From contig CANHNT010000020.1 of NCBI GenBank assembly GCA_947461985.1, positions 1-13,749 of the forward strand: a stretch of DNA of 13,749 nt. Reading direction: 5' to 3'. A program made the position numbers and the translations under genes. The stretch comes from Bacteroidota bacterium. GTDB taxonomy: Bacteria > Bacteroidota > Bacteroidia > Chitinophagales > Chitinophagaceae. Shown one piece after another: positions 6,967 through 13,749 of this stretch; the first letter of the stretch is position 1; the number at the start of each line of letters is the position of its first letter. The notes beneath the pieces were generated by a model. It saw only the letters and a program-made list of their open reading frames with translations, was not told where the DNA came from and ran no database searches.

Positions 6967-8325
6967 ATGTCAAGCATTAAACTCCTTTTAGCAAACGATA
7001 AAGTAGCAGGAATTAGATATTTTGAAACCTACCATCAACATGGAGGTTACAAATCAGTAGAAAAAGCGTTCGAGATGACTCCCGATGAAATTACTGAAGA
7101 GGTTAAGAAAAGTGGACTTCGTGGTCGAGGTGGTGCTGGTTTCCCTACAGGAATGAAATGGAGTTTTTTGGCAAAGCCAGAAGGTGTTCCTCGTCATTTA
7201 GTAGTGAATGCAGACGAATCTGAGCCTGGCACGTTCAAAGACAGATATTTGATGGAACATCATCCACATATTTTAATTGAAGGAATGATTGTATCCTCAT
7301 TTGCGTTGGGGGCAAATGCATCTTATATTTATATCAGAGGTGAATATGCTTGGATAGTTGACATATTAGAAGAAGCCATTGAAGAAGCTAAAAAGAATGG
7401 CTTTTTAGGTAAAAATATTTTAGGAAAAGGCTACGATTTAGAAATTTATGTGCAACGTGGAGCCGGTGCCTACATTTGTGGTGAAGAAACCGCTTTAATA
7501 GAATCATTAGAAGGAAAACGGGGCAATCCAAGAATTAAACCGCCATTCCCAGCCATTAAAGGTTTATGGGAAAGACCAACCGTGGTTAATAATGTGGAAA
7601 CCATTGCTGCTGTTGTGCCAATCATAAATATGACGGGTGATGAATATGCAAAAATTGGTGTGGGTAGAAGCACAGGAACTAAATTAATTTCAGCTTGCGG
7701 TAATATTAATAAACCGGGTGTTTATGAAATAGACATGACGATTAGTGTGGAAGAATTTATTTACAGCGAAGAATATTGCGGTGGAATTCCTAATGGCAAA
7801 AAGTTAAAAGCTTGTATTCCTGGAGGTTCATCCGTTCCAATTGTTCCTGCCAATTTATTATTTAAAACTGCGACTGGTGAAACTCGTTATATGAACTACG
7901 AATCATTATCGGATGGTGGGTTCGCCACGGGCACAATGATGGGTTCTGGTGGATTTATTGTGTTGGATGAAGATCAATGTATTGTTCGCCACACCATGAC
8001 ATTAGCTCGTTTTTATAATCATGAAAGTTGTGGCCAATGCTCTCCTTGTCGTGAAGGAACGGGCTGGATGTATAAAATATTAAAGAAAATTGAAGCTGGA
8101 AAAGGCACCATAGCAGACATTGATTTGCTTTGGGATATTCAACGTAGAATTGAAGGAAACACCATTTGCCCATTAGGAGATGCTGCTGCATGGCCTGTAG
8201 CTGCTGCCATTCGTCACTTTAGAGATGAATTTGAATGGCATATTACCCATCCTGAAGAAGCTATGGTACGCAATTTTGGTATTGCCAATTATGCTGATGC
8301 AAGAGAAGTAGCAGTGCCTGCATAA
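6967..8325 (+). CDS. nuoF: NADH:quinone oxidoreductase subunit F (NADH-binding, FMN and 4Fe-4S)
   Basis: NuoF is the electron-input subunit of complex I, on its cytoplasmic arm: it binds NADH, passes a hydride to FMN and hands electrons to the N3 cluster. The 452-residue protein has all signatures: 'GLRGRGGAGFPTGMKW' (50-65, nucleotide/FMN loop), 'NADESEPGTFKDR' (81-93), 'RGAGAYICGEETALIESLEG' (164-183), and the N3 cluster ligands C355, C358 and C361 in 'SCGQCSPCREG', with C401 in 'NTICPLGDAA'. The ATG at 6967 was preferred over a TTG at 6958, which lies inside the promoter box. Neither nuoE nor nuoG is adjacent; the neighbours are a DUF4293 gene and a convergent ytxH-like gene. The subunit is therefore encoded as a single-gene unit here, closed by a strong terminator. 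The gene is intact with no missing key residue. Confidence 0.96.
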   Translation: MSSIKLLLANDKVAGIRYFETYHQHGGYKSVEKAFEMTPDEITEEVKKSGLRGRGGAGFPTGMKWSFLAKPEGVPRHLVVNADESEPGTFKDRYLMEHHPHILIEGMIVSSFALGANASYIYIRGEYAWIVDILEEAIEEAKKNGFLGKNILGKGYDLEIYVQRGAGAYICGEETALIESLEGKRGNPRIKPPFPAIKGLWERPTVVNNVETIAAVVPIINMTGDEYAKIGVGRSTGTKLISACGNINKPGVYEIDMTISVEEFIYSEEYCGGIPNGKKLKACIPGGSSVPIVPANLLFKTATGETRYMNYESLSDGGFATGTMMGSGGFIVLDEDQCIVRHTMTLARFYNHESCGQCSPCREGTGWMYKILKKIEAGKGTIADIDLLWDIQRRIEGNTICPLGDAAAWPVAAAIRHFRDEFEWHITHPEEAMVRNFGIANYADAREVAVPA

Positions 8326-8342
8326 AAAGATTCTGAATAAAT

Positions 8343-8381
8343 ATACAAAAAACGGTCGCAAATTGCGACCGTTTTTTGTAT
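8343..8381. terminator. Bidirectional terminator between nuoF and the ytxH-like gene
   Basis: A perfect 19-bp inverted repeat (8343-8361 with 8363-8381) around a single unpaired base. The core is CGGTCGCAA/TTGCGACCG, flanked by six A on the left and six T on the right, so it works on both strands. It starts 17 nt after the nuoF stop and abuts the stop codon (8382-8384) of the convergent gene. Confidence 0.92.
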
Positions 8382-8666
8382 TTAGCTTGCTTTTTTGGGA
8401 GAGTTAAAAATATCATTAATTTTACTTTCCGTATCGCCTAAAAAATCTTTTAAACTTGCCATCCCTTTTTCTTTCAACTCTTCCATATAATTAGAAACAG
8501 TGGTGGTGGCTTTTTCGGCTTCTTCTTTCAAATCAGTCGCTTGTTCTTTCAATTTTGTGAGCATTTCTTCCTTTTCTTCCGAAGTCATACTGTTGTATTT
8601 CATTATGGCAGCTCCTGCAGCTGCGCCCAACAAAAATGTGGCAATGTGTTTTGAATTTACGTTCAT
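8382..8666 (-). CDS. YtxH-like small membrane-anchored coiled-coil protein
   Basis: A 94-residue protein with the layout of the YtxH family: a short polar N-terminus, one Gly/Ala-rich membrane segment (IATFLLGAAAGAAIM, residues 8-22), then a long charged helix rich in Glu and Lys with heptad-like spacing (about 28-75), and a short tail. It is probably anchored in the inner membrane with the helix in the cytoplasm or periplasm. Family members are often stress-induced, but their biochemical function is unknown. The ATG at 8666 is the only start that keeps the membrane segment near the N-terminus. It is transcribed towards nuoF and shares its terminator. Confidence 0.82.
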   Translation of the reverse strand: MNVNSKHIATFLLGAAAGAAIMKYNSMTSEEKEEMLTKLKEQATDLKEEAEKATTTVSNYMEELKEKGMASLKDFLGDTESKINDIFNSPKKAS

Positions 8667-8751
8667 GGTTTTTGGTTTTGGTTTAAAAGGTTTACAATTA
8701 GCATATTAATAATTTACACGTTTTTTTTTCAATGTATTATTATTTGCTATA

Positions 8752-8759
8752 CAAATTTA
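8752..8759 (-). promoter_or_regulatory. Possible -7 element of the ytxH-like gene
   Basis: The minus strand reads TAAATTTG, an exact TAnnTTTG match. It is 85 nt upstream of the ATG at 8666, so the transcript would have a leader of nearly 80 nt, longer than at the other genes here. No -33 box is visible on the poly-A side. Confidence 0.35.
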
Positions 8760-8840
8760 CTAAAAAAAAAATGAATGAGATTCTTTTAAAATTGAAAATT
8801 ATCATTTTTAAAAAAGTTCTATTTCTTAGCTTGATTTGAT

Positions 8841-8848
8841 TAAATTTG
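8841..8848 (+). promoter_or_regulatory. -7 promoter element of the PNGase F-like gene
   Basis: TAAATTTG matches TAnnTTTG exactly and ends 14 nt before the TTG codon at 8863. Transcription would start near 8854, which rules out the earlier TTG at 8836 and supports 8863 as the translation start. No well-spaced TTG is seen at -33. Confidence 0.5.
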
Positions 8849-8862
8849 ATAAAATTTTTATT

Positions 8863-11800
8863 TTGAAAAAACATTTACTTTTTTTATTTTCTTTTTGTTG
8901 CATAAGCATTTTTGCAAAAGCACAAGTTGCTGGTGATACCATTGTAACCAATTCCTTTAATTACACACAAACTTATGGCTCCGGCATTAGAGACACCATG
9001 ATTAACTTCCCTAACTTACCAGGAGTTACTTATGAAAAAATTTATATGCTCTACAACATGCGCTGTAAAAATGGAGTTGTAGGAAATTTAGTACCTCCTA
9101 CTGGAAAAAATGGCTGTGGCGAATGGGATTACAGTTGCAATACCTACATTACTGATTCTACAAAAATAGATTCCACAAAAACCAAAGGGCCTTCTCATGT
9201 AATTACTGGTTTTTCTGGTGCAACCTACAACTATACAACGAATCCTACTTTCACCTATTATAAATACAATCAGCAACAAGTTATCAATACAACTACCCTT
9301 ACGGAAACTTCCGCTTTAATAGGTGCAGGTACTTCAAGTACTCATTTGGCTTTGCATACGCAATTGCAAAATGGAAAATCCTATTTTGTATACACTGCTT
9401 CTGAATTAACTGCAGCAGGATTGGTAGCAGGAAATATTTCGAGTATTAAATTAAATGTGCTCAATATTGGAAACGGTGCTCAATTTTTTAAAATAAAAAT
9501 GAAACACACTAGCCAATCGGTATTAGATGCTCGTTTTCCTGAAACTACAGGCTTCTCTGAGGTCTATTTTTTAAATACTAATTTTACGTTAGGTTTAAAT
9601 CAATTATATTTTTACAACAATTTTAATTGGAATGGGACCGATAATATTTTAGTTGAATTGAGTTTCTCAAACCCAAATGCAGGTACAGACATTCTATTAT
9701 CGAGCGATGTAAATTCAACTAATAAAGGATTAATTACAAACTTAAATGATTATCATTTTGAGTTCGATGGTTCTAATAAAATTAGTATGGGAAATGCAAA
9801 ATTCAATACCATTTCTACTCAAATGAGTATTAGTTTTTGGGCAAATGGAAATTCGAATTATTTACCCACAAATACATCCATTTTAGAAGCCACTAACAAT
9901 GCAGCAGCAAGACAAGTTAATATTCATTTTCCATGGTCAAATTCATCTATTTATTGGGATTGCGGAAATGCTGCTGCAAACGACAGAATTAATTTATTAG
10001 CTACAGCTGCCGAATTTGCTGGCAATTGGAACCATTGGACATTTACTAAAAATACACTTACGGGAGTAATGAATATTTACAAAAATGGAAGTTTATGGCA
10101 TACCGGAACGGGAAAAACTATTCCAATTGAAGTAACCAATATGGTTTTAGGAATGAATGGAGGCGCCAATTATGTTTACTATGGTAAAATTGATGAATTG
10201 AGTATTTGGAATACAGAATTATCTCCAACTGAAATTCAAGATTGGATGAATAAAACAATTACAAATGCGCATCCTCAATATGCTAGTTTGCAAGCCTATT
10301 ATCCTTTTAATGAAGGAACTGGAAATAGTTGCAACGACAATTCGACAACTCCTTCTAATAGCACGGTAATTGGAAATCAATTATGGTCATTGACGAAAGG
10401 AAAAGACATCTATAAAAACTTTGAAGAAACAAACAACAGACCTCAAGTAACCTTTGTACAAGGAACGTATACTCAAACAATTACCTCTACAACTGTTTTG
10501 GATTCTGTCTTAAATAACAAAAATACAGTTTCGGCTTATGCTGTTACCAACAATAATTATTCATTAGCATCTACCAATGCATATTTCAAAGCAGGATATA
10601 CTTATGTTTATGATGGCGATAGCGGTTTATTAGTAGATTCTGTTTTGGTGCCCACTCAAAACACAATCAATATAACGAGTTTAAATTACATGATTAAGTC
10701 TCCGTCTCGTTTTCAAATTATGTCTTTCGTAACCCCTTATGGCAATGGTTTGGATTTAGGAATAAACGGAAAAACGTACACATTTGACGTGACAGATTAT
10801 GCGCCTATTTTAAAAGGTTGGAAACGAATGACGATGGATGCTGGAGGACAATGGCAAGAAGATATGGATATCAAATTTGTATTTATTGTAGGAACGCCTC
10901 CTGCAAATATTAAAGACATTAATAATTTATGGAAAGTAGAAAGTGTAGGTTATTCTTCCATATTAAATGATGATAAATTTGAATCAAGAAATGTGATGAT
11001 GGATGCAAACGCAACTGCATTTAAAATTAAAACTGCCATTACGGGTCATGGTCAAGAAGGTGAATTTATTCCTCAAAATCATTTTTTAAATATCAATGGA
11101 GGCGCTAAAGAATTTGCTTGGGATGTTTGGAAAGAATGTGGAGCAAACCCTGTTTATCCTCAAGGTGGCACTTGGATTTATGACCGTGCAGGATGGTGCC
11201 CAGGCATGTCGACAGAAACGAAAGAATCCTTTATTACATCTTACATAACACCAGGTTCAATAGCCAATATCGATTATGGTTTATTGACTGCTACAGGTTC
11301 TTCTGATTATTGGGTCAGCAATCAATTAGTAACCTATGGTGCACCCAATTTTACTTTAGATGCAAGCGTAGTAGACATTAAAAACCCAAGCAACAAAGTT
11401 GAATATGCTCGTACAAATTCTATTTGTAAAAATCCAACGATAGTCATAAAAAATACGGGGTCAAATGCGTTAACAAGTTTAACGATCGACTATTGGGTAA
11501 ATAACAATACCACAAAAGAAACGTATAATTGGACGGGCAATTTAGCTTTTTTAGAAACAGCTGAAGTGGTTTTGCCTACTGGCTCTACCTTATGGAATTC
11601 ATTGAATGGGCCCAACAACAATGTATTTAATGTAGAAATAAAAAATCCGAATAATGGAACGGATGCCTATTCATTTAATAACAAAATGAGTACTCCTTTT
11701 AAAATCACCAATGTAGTTCCTGCTGATTTTGTTTTGTGGACTAAAACCAATTTGTTTGCCAATGAAACGAGTTATAAAATCGTGGATGAAAATAACAACA

Positions 11801-12306
11801 CCATTTTATCAAGAACCAATTTATTGAATAGTACAAACTACAGAGATACACTGCATTTAGGCTTTGGTTGTTATCAATTAATTATTGAAGACAATGATGG
11901 CGATGGATTAAGTTTTTGGGCAAATAATGACGGAGCTGGTTTTGCTCGATTAAGAACGTTGACTAACTCAACCATCATTAATTTTCAAGGTGATTTTGGA
12001 AAATCGTTGATCTATAATTTTACCATTAACTTCCCTTTATCGTACAATGAAATAAATAATATCAATGAAATTGCTGTTTATCCAAACCCTGCATCAAAAC
12101 AGTTTGTAGTGGAAGGCAACAATATGTTTACGAGTTCGATAACTGTTTTTAATAATTTAGGTCAACCAATTTTTATTCCTTCTACAATTGAAAATAATAA
12201 AATTAAATTTGACAGTGCTAACCTTCCAACAGGATTGTATTTTGTTGTTATAAATGAAGTCAATGGAACCACACAAACCAAGAAAATTCAAATAGAAAAC
12301 GATTAA
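8863..12306 (+). CDS. Secreted peptide-N-glycosidase F-related protein with inserted LamG-like domain and T9SS tail
   Basis: A 1147-residue exported protein. The TTG at 8863 gives a signal peptide (MKKHLLFLFSFCC, ending near AKAQ at 21); no in-frame ATG precedes it. Approximate order: first part of a PNGase F-type N-domain, ending with 'GCGEWDYSCNTYI' (20-96); a β-sandwich module common in T9SS proteins with 'FKIKMKHTS' and 'FNWNGTDNILVELSF' (140-280); a LamG/concanavalin-like domain (295-490); the rest of the N-domain with 'FVTPYGNGLDLG' and 'FDVTDYAPILKGW' (510-680); the PNGase F C-domain with 'ITGHGQEGEF' and 'NPVYPQGGTWIYDRAGWCPG' (690-810); further β modules (830-1040); and a T9SS sorting domain from 'EIAVYPNPASKQF' (1069-1147). 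PNGase F removes N-glycans from asparagine in glycoproteins. Whether this copy is active is unproven; D89 in 'EWDY' is a candidate match to the catalytic Asp. The LamG part may bind glycans. Confidence 0.82.
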   Translation: MKKHLLFLFSFCCISIFAKAQVAGDTIVTNSFNYTQTYGSGIRDTMINFPNLPGVTYEKIYMLYNMRCKNGVVGNLVPPTGKNGCGEWDYSCNTYITDSTKIDSTKTKGPSHVITGFSGATYNYTTNPTFTYYKYNQQQVINTTTLTETSALIGAGTSSTHLALHTQLQNGKSYFVYTASELTAAGLVAGNISSIKLNVLNIGNGAQFFKIKMKHTSQSVLDARFPETTGFSEVYFLNTNFTLGLNQLYFYNNFNWNGTDNILVELSFSNPNAGTDILLSSDVNSTNKGLITNLNDYHFEFDGSNKISMGNAKFNTISTQMSISFWANGNSNYLPTNTSILEATNNAAARQVNIHFPWSNSSIYWDCGNAAANDRINLLATAAEFAGNWNHWTFTKNTLTGVMNIYKNGSLWHTGTGKTIPIEVTNMVLGMNGGANYVYYGKIDELSIWNTELSPTEIQDWMNKTITNAHPQYASLQAYYPFNEGTGNSCNDNSTTPSNSTVIGNQLWSLTKGKDIYKNFEETNNRPQVTFVQGTYTQTITSTTVLDSVLNNKNTVSAYAVTNNNYSLASTNAYFKAGYTYVYDGDSGLLVDSVLVPTQNTINITSLNYMIKSPSRFQIMSFVTPYGNGLDLGINGKTYTFDVTDYAPILKGWKRMTMDAGGQWQEDMDIKFVFIVGTPPANIKDINNLWKVESVGYSSILNDDKFESRNVMMDANATAFKIKTAITGHGQEGEFIPQNHFLNINGGAKEFAWDVWKECGANPVYPQGGTWIYDRAGWCPGMSTETKESFITSYITPGSIANIDYGLLTATGSSDYWVSNQLVTYGAPNFTLDASVVDIKNPSNKVEYARTNSICKNPTIVIKNTGSNALTSLTIDYWVNNNTTKETYNWTGNLAFLETAEVVLPTGSTLWNSLNGPNNNVFNVEIKNPNNGTDAYSFNNKMSTPFKITNVVPADFVLWTKTNLFANETSYKIVDENNNTILSRTNLLNSTNYRDTLHLGFGCYQLIIEDNDGDGLSFWANNDGAGFARLRTLTNSTIINFQGDFGKSLIYNFTINFPLSYNEINNINEIAVYPNPASKQFVVEGNNMFTSSITVFNNLGQPIFIPSTIENNKIKFDSANLPTGLYFVVINEVNGTTQTKKIQIEND

Positions 12307-12322
12307 TAATTTTTACCAAAAC

Positions 12323-12366
12323 CAAAAAAGCCTTTTTATAATTCCATTTGTAAAAAGGCTTTTTTG
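12323..12366. terminator. Bidirectional terminator between the PNGase F-like and β-barrel genes
   Basis: A 16-bp inverted repeat (12323-12338 with 12351-12366) with a 12-nt loop; the core is AAAAAAGCCTTTTTA/TAAAAAGGCTTTTTT. Six A on one side and six T on the other let it act on both strands. It starts 17 nt after the plus-strand stop and ends just before the convergent stop codon (12368-12370). Confidence 0.88.
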
Positions 12367-12367
12367 T

Positions 12368-13216
12368 TTAAATTTTGTATCTAAATCCGAAGGAAATATT
12401 TTCTTGCAAAAACATAAAATGTTGACTTGCTTTATCTGTTTTAAATTCTGTAGTGCGAATATCGGGCATATTAATATAACCTGCTTTAAACTCCCCTTGA
12501 ATAAAAAAGAATTGATAAAAGGTAACATTAAGTGCTATCACAGGTGCGAAACCAAAGCCAGCAATATGAAATTCATCGTAGCGATTGTTCTTTAATAAAT
12601 GGGTATTTGTTTTAGGATACATCAATCCAGCACCGAATCCTGCAATTGCATTCATATCAATATCTAAATATTTAGATTGCTTTATTTTTTTAAAATTAAA
12701 TAAATGTTCTTTTCTCCTTAATTCCAAATTCAAGTAATTTAATCCATCTGTATGTTCAAAAGTTAAAAAATCACTTTTTAATTGAATATTACTCCCTGAA
12801 TACGTACCATTATAAGTTGAGTCTGTGGTAGAAATATTCCCATTGATAGAAACGATTTGATCTTGTTGCATCACATATTTCATGTGATCGAAACCAAATG
12901 ACAATTGCCAATTATGCTTAAAAAAATAACCTACCCTGAAATCATATTGAGGAATCGTAATGCGACTTAATTTAAAATAAGGATCAAAACCAAAAGGAGA
13001 TTGTCTGTCTTTTGCTACAATTTGATTAAGGGTAAAATTATAATTAGTGCCTTTTAAATGCAAATCCGATTGAGTGAATTGCCCTCTATTCCACCCCCAA
13101 GAAATAGACACTTCATTTTTAAAGGTTTTACGTTGAATCTTATTTTTAGCCTCCATTGACAAATGCACTAAAAAAAGTAAAATAAAAACTACACAAAACT
13201 TACTATTACTTGACAT
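12368..13216 (-). CDS. Conserved-type outer-membrane β-barrel protein of unknown function
   Basis: A 282-residue protein with a signal peptide (MSSNSKFCVVFILLFLVHLSMEA) followed by alternating polar and aromatic β-strands such as 'SISWGWNRGQFT', 'DFRVGYFFKHNWQLSFGFDHMKYVM' and 'FFIQGEFKAGYINM'. It ends 'ISFGFRYKI', a closing strand with an aromatic residue near the C-terminus, as expected for an outer-membrane barrel. From memory, the 'GFDHMKYVM' and 'IPQYDFRVGYF' patterns recur in unnamed Bacteroidota outer-membrane proteins; I do not know a function. The ATG at 13216 was preferred over a TTG at 13225, which lies inside the -7 box. It is convergent with the PNGase F-like gene and divergent from the next gene. 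Confidence 0.8.
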   Translation of the reverse strand: MSSNSKFCVVFILLFLVHLSMEAKNKIQRKTFKNEVSISWGWNRGQFTQSDLHLKGTNYNFTLNQIVAKDRQSPFGFDPYFKLSRITIPQYDFRVGYFFKHNWQLSFGFDHMKYVMQQDQIVSINGNISTTDSTYNGTYSGSNIQLKSDFLTFEHTDGLNYLNLELRRKEHLFNFKKIKQSKYLDIDMNAIAGFGAGLMYPKTNTHLLKNNRYDEFHIAGFGFAPVIALNVTFYQFFFIQGEFKAGYINMPDIRTTEFKTDKASQHFMFLQENISFGFRYKI

Positions 13217-13222
13217 ATTGAA

Positions 13223-13230
13223 CAAATATA
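13223..13230 (-). promoter_or_regulatory. -7 promoter element of the β-barrel gene
   Basis: The minus strand reads TATATTTG, an exact TAnnTTTG match, ending only 6 nt before the ATG at 13216. The spacing is the same as at nuoF and predicts a leaderless or near-leaderless transcript. No -33 TTG was found on this strand. Confidence 0.55.
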
Positions 13231-13310
13231 TAATTTAAAAGTACCTAAAAATAAGTTTATTATAATTAATACAAGACTAATTTAGTAAAATGATATAATT
13301 AAAGTAATTT

Positions 13311-13318
13311 TAAGTTTC
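13311..13318 (+). promoter_or_regulatory. Possible -7 element of the last gene
   Basis: TAAGTTTC is one mismatch from TAnnTTTG and ends 10 nt before the ATG at 13329. Its position resembles that of the stronger boxes in this window, but the final G is replaced and no -33 box is clear. Confidence 0.25.
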
Positions 13319-13328
13319 AAAAATTCAT

Positions 13329-13749
13329 ATGCGTTTAAAATTATTATTTGCAATTTCATCCCTTATTATTCTTTCAAGCATCATCATGCTTAAAGGAACT
13401 TCATTCGATTTTCAAGCGCATGATGTTAATGAAGAAAGCTCTAAAAAAAGAGAATGGGAACGTCAACAATTTGCCGACCCAGCAACAGGAGAAATTCCTG
13501 TTGGTTATCGTTTAAAAGAATTGTCTTTTTTACACGAATATTATCAAACAACTAAAAATAGTTTAAACAAAAAAACAAGAGGCACCACTTGGAACTCAAG
13601 AGGGCCTTGGAATGTGGGTGGACGAACAAGAGCATTTGCAATTGATGTTGCCAATGAAAACCACATTATAGCCGGGCAAGTTTCTGGTGGAATTTGGCAA
13701 AGTAACGATGCCGGTTCCACTTGGACCAAAGTAAGCGACCCCAATGCCA
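13329..13749 (+). CDS. Probable secreted BNR/sortilin-type β-propeller protein, N-terminal part (cut by window edge)
   Basis: The frame opens at ATG 13329 and continues past the window end after 140 codons. The start 'MRLKLLFAISSLIILSSIIML' is a hydrophobic export signal or anchor. A polar segment follows with 'WERQQFADPATGEIPVGYRLKELSF' (about 43-67), a pre-propeller motif I associate from memory with Bacteroidota secreted propeller proteins. Then comes the first blade: 'RGPWNVGGRTRAFAID', 'IIAGQVSGGIWQSNDAGSTWTKVSD' (about 95-138). The S-x-D-x-G-x-T-W pattern is an Asp-box (BNR) repeat found in sialidases, sortilin-like and other propellers. Full-length relatives are usually much longer and often end in a T9SS domain, which cannot be seen here. 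Substrate and enzymatic activity are unknown; Asp-boxes alone do not prove sialidase activity. Confidence 0.78.
   Translation, partial: MRLKLLFAISSLIILSSIIMLKGTSFDFQAHDVNEESSKKREWERQQFADPATGEIPVGYRLKELSFLHEYYQTTKNSLNKKTRGTTWNSRGPWNVGGRTRAFAIDVANENHIIAGQVSGGIWQSNDAGSTWTKVSDPNA

Overview
The window is AT-rich (roughly one third G+C by eye) and looks like a chromosomal segment of a member of the Bacteroidota. The evidence is: secreted proteins ending in type IX secretion system (T9SS) type A sorting domains ('YPNP' motif followed by a β-rich tail), TAnnTTTG promoter -7 boxes with no clear Shine-Dalgarno sequence, a DUF4293-type membrane protein, and a YtxH-like small protein. An NADH:quinone oxidoreductase (complex I) subunit argues against groups that rely only on Na+-NQR. 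I cannot place it below class level; Flavobacteriales or Chitinophagales-like lineages fit.

Layout, left to right. Positions 1-119 (minus) hold the first 39 codons of a probable polysaccharide flippase, cut by the window edge. A hairpin terminator at 152-186 separates it from a 1295-residue secreted multidomain protein on the minus strand (205-4092), with five Ig/cadherin-like repeats and a T9SS tail. Divergent from it, on the plus strand, come a GT4 glycosyltransferase (4318-5442), the kleisin ScpA (5550-6347), a four-helix DUF4293-type membrane protein (6376-6819) and NuoF (6967-8325). A 19-bp perfect inverted repeat at 8343-8381 ends nuoF and the convergent ytxH-like gene (8382-8666, minus). 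Next is a 1147-residue secreted protein related to peptide-N-glycosidase F (8863-12306, plus), which apparently starts at TTG. A bidirectional terminator (12323-12366) separates it from a convergent outer-membrane β-barrel gene (12368-13216, minus). The window ends inside a divergent plus-strand gene (13329 onward) for a probable secreted BNR/β-propeller protein.

How the genes fit together: core functions (chromosome segregation, respiration) are interleaved with cell-surface functions (flippase, glycosyltransferase, two confirmed T9SS cargo proteins, one probable further exported protein, and a β-barrel). Each block seems to have its own promoter, so this is not one operon; only scpA and the DUF4293 gene (28-nt gap) look co-transcribed. 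No tRNA, rRNA, CRISPR array, insertion sequence or prophage signature was seen. The most distinctive items are the PNGase F-like protein, whose N-terminal domain appears split by a large insertion containing a LamG-like domain; the near-leaderless promoter placement at several genes; and a 7-bp tandem repeat that supplies the stop codon of the glycosyltransferase gene.
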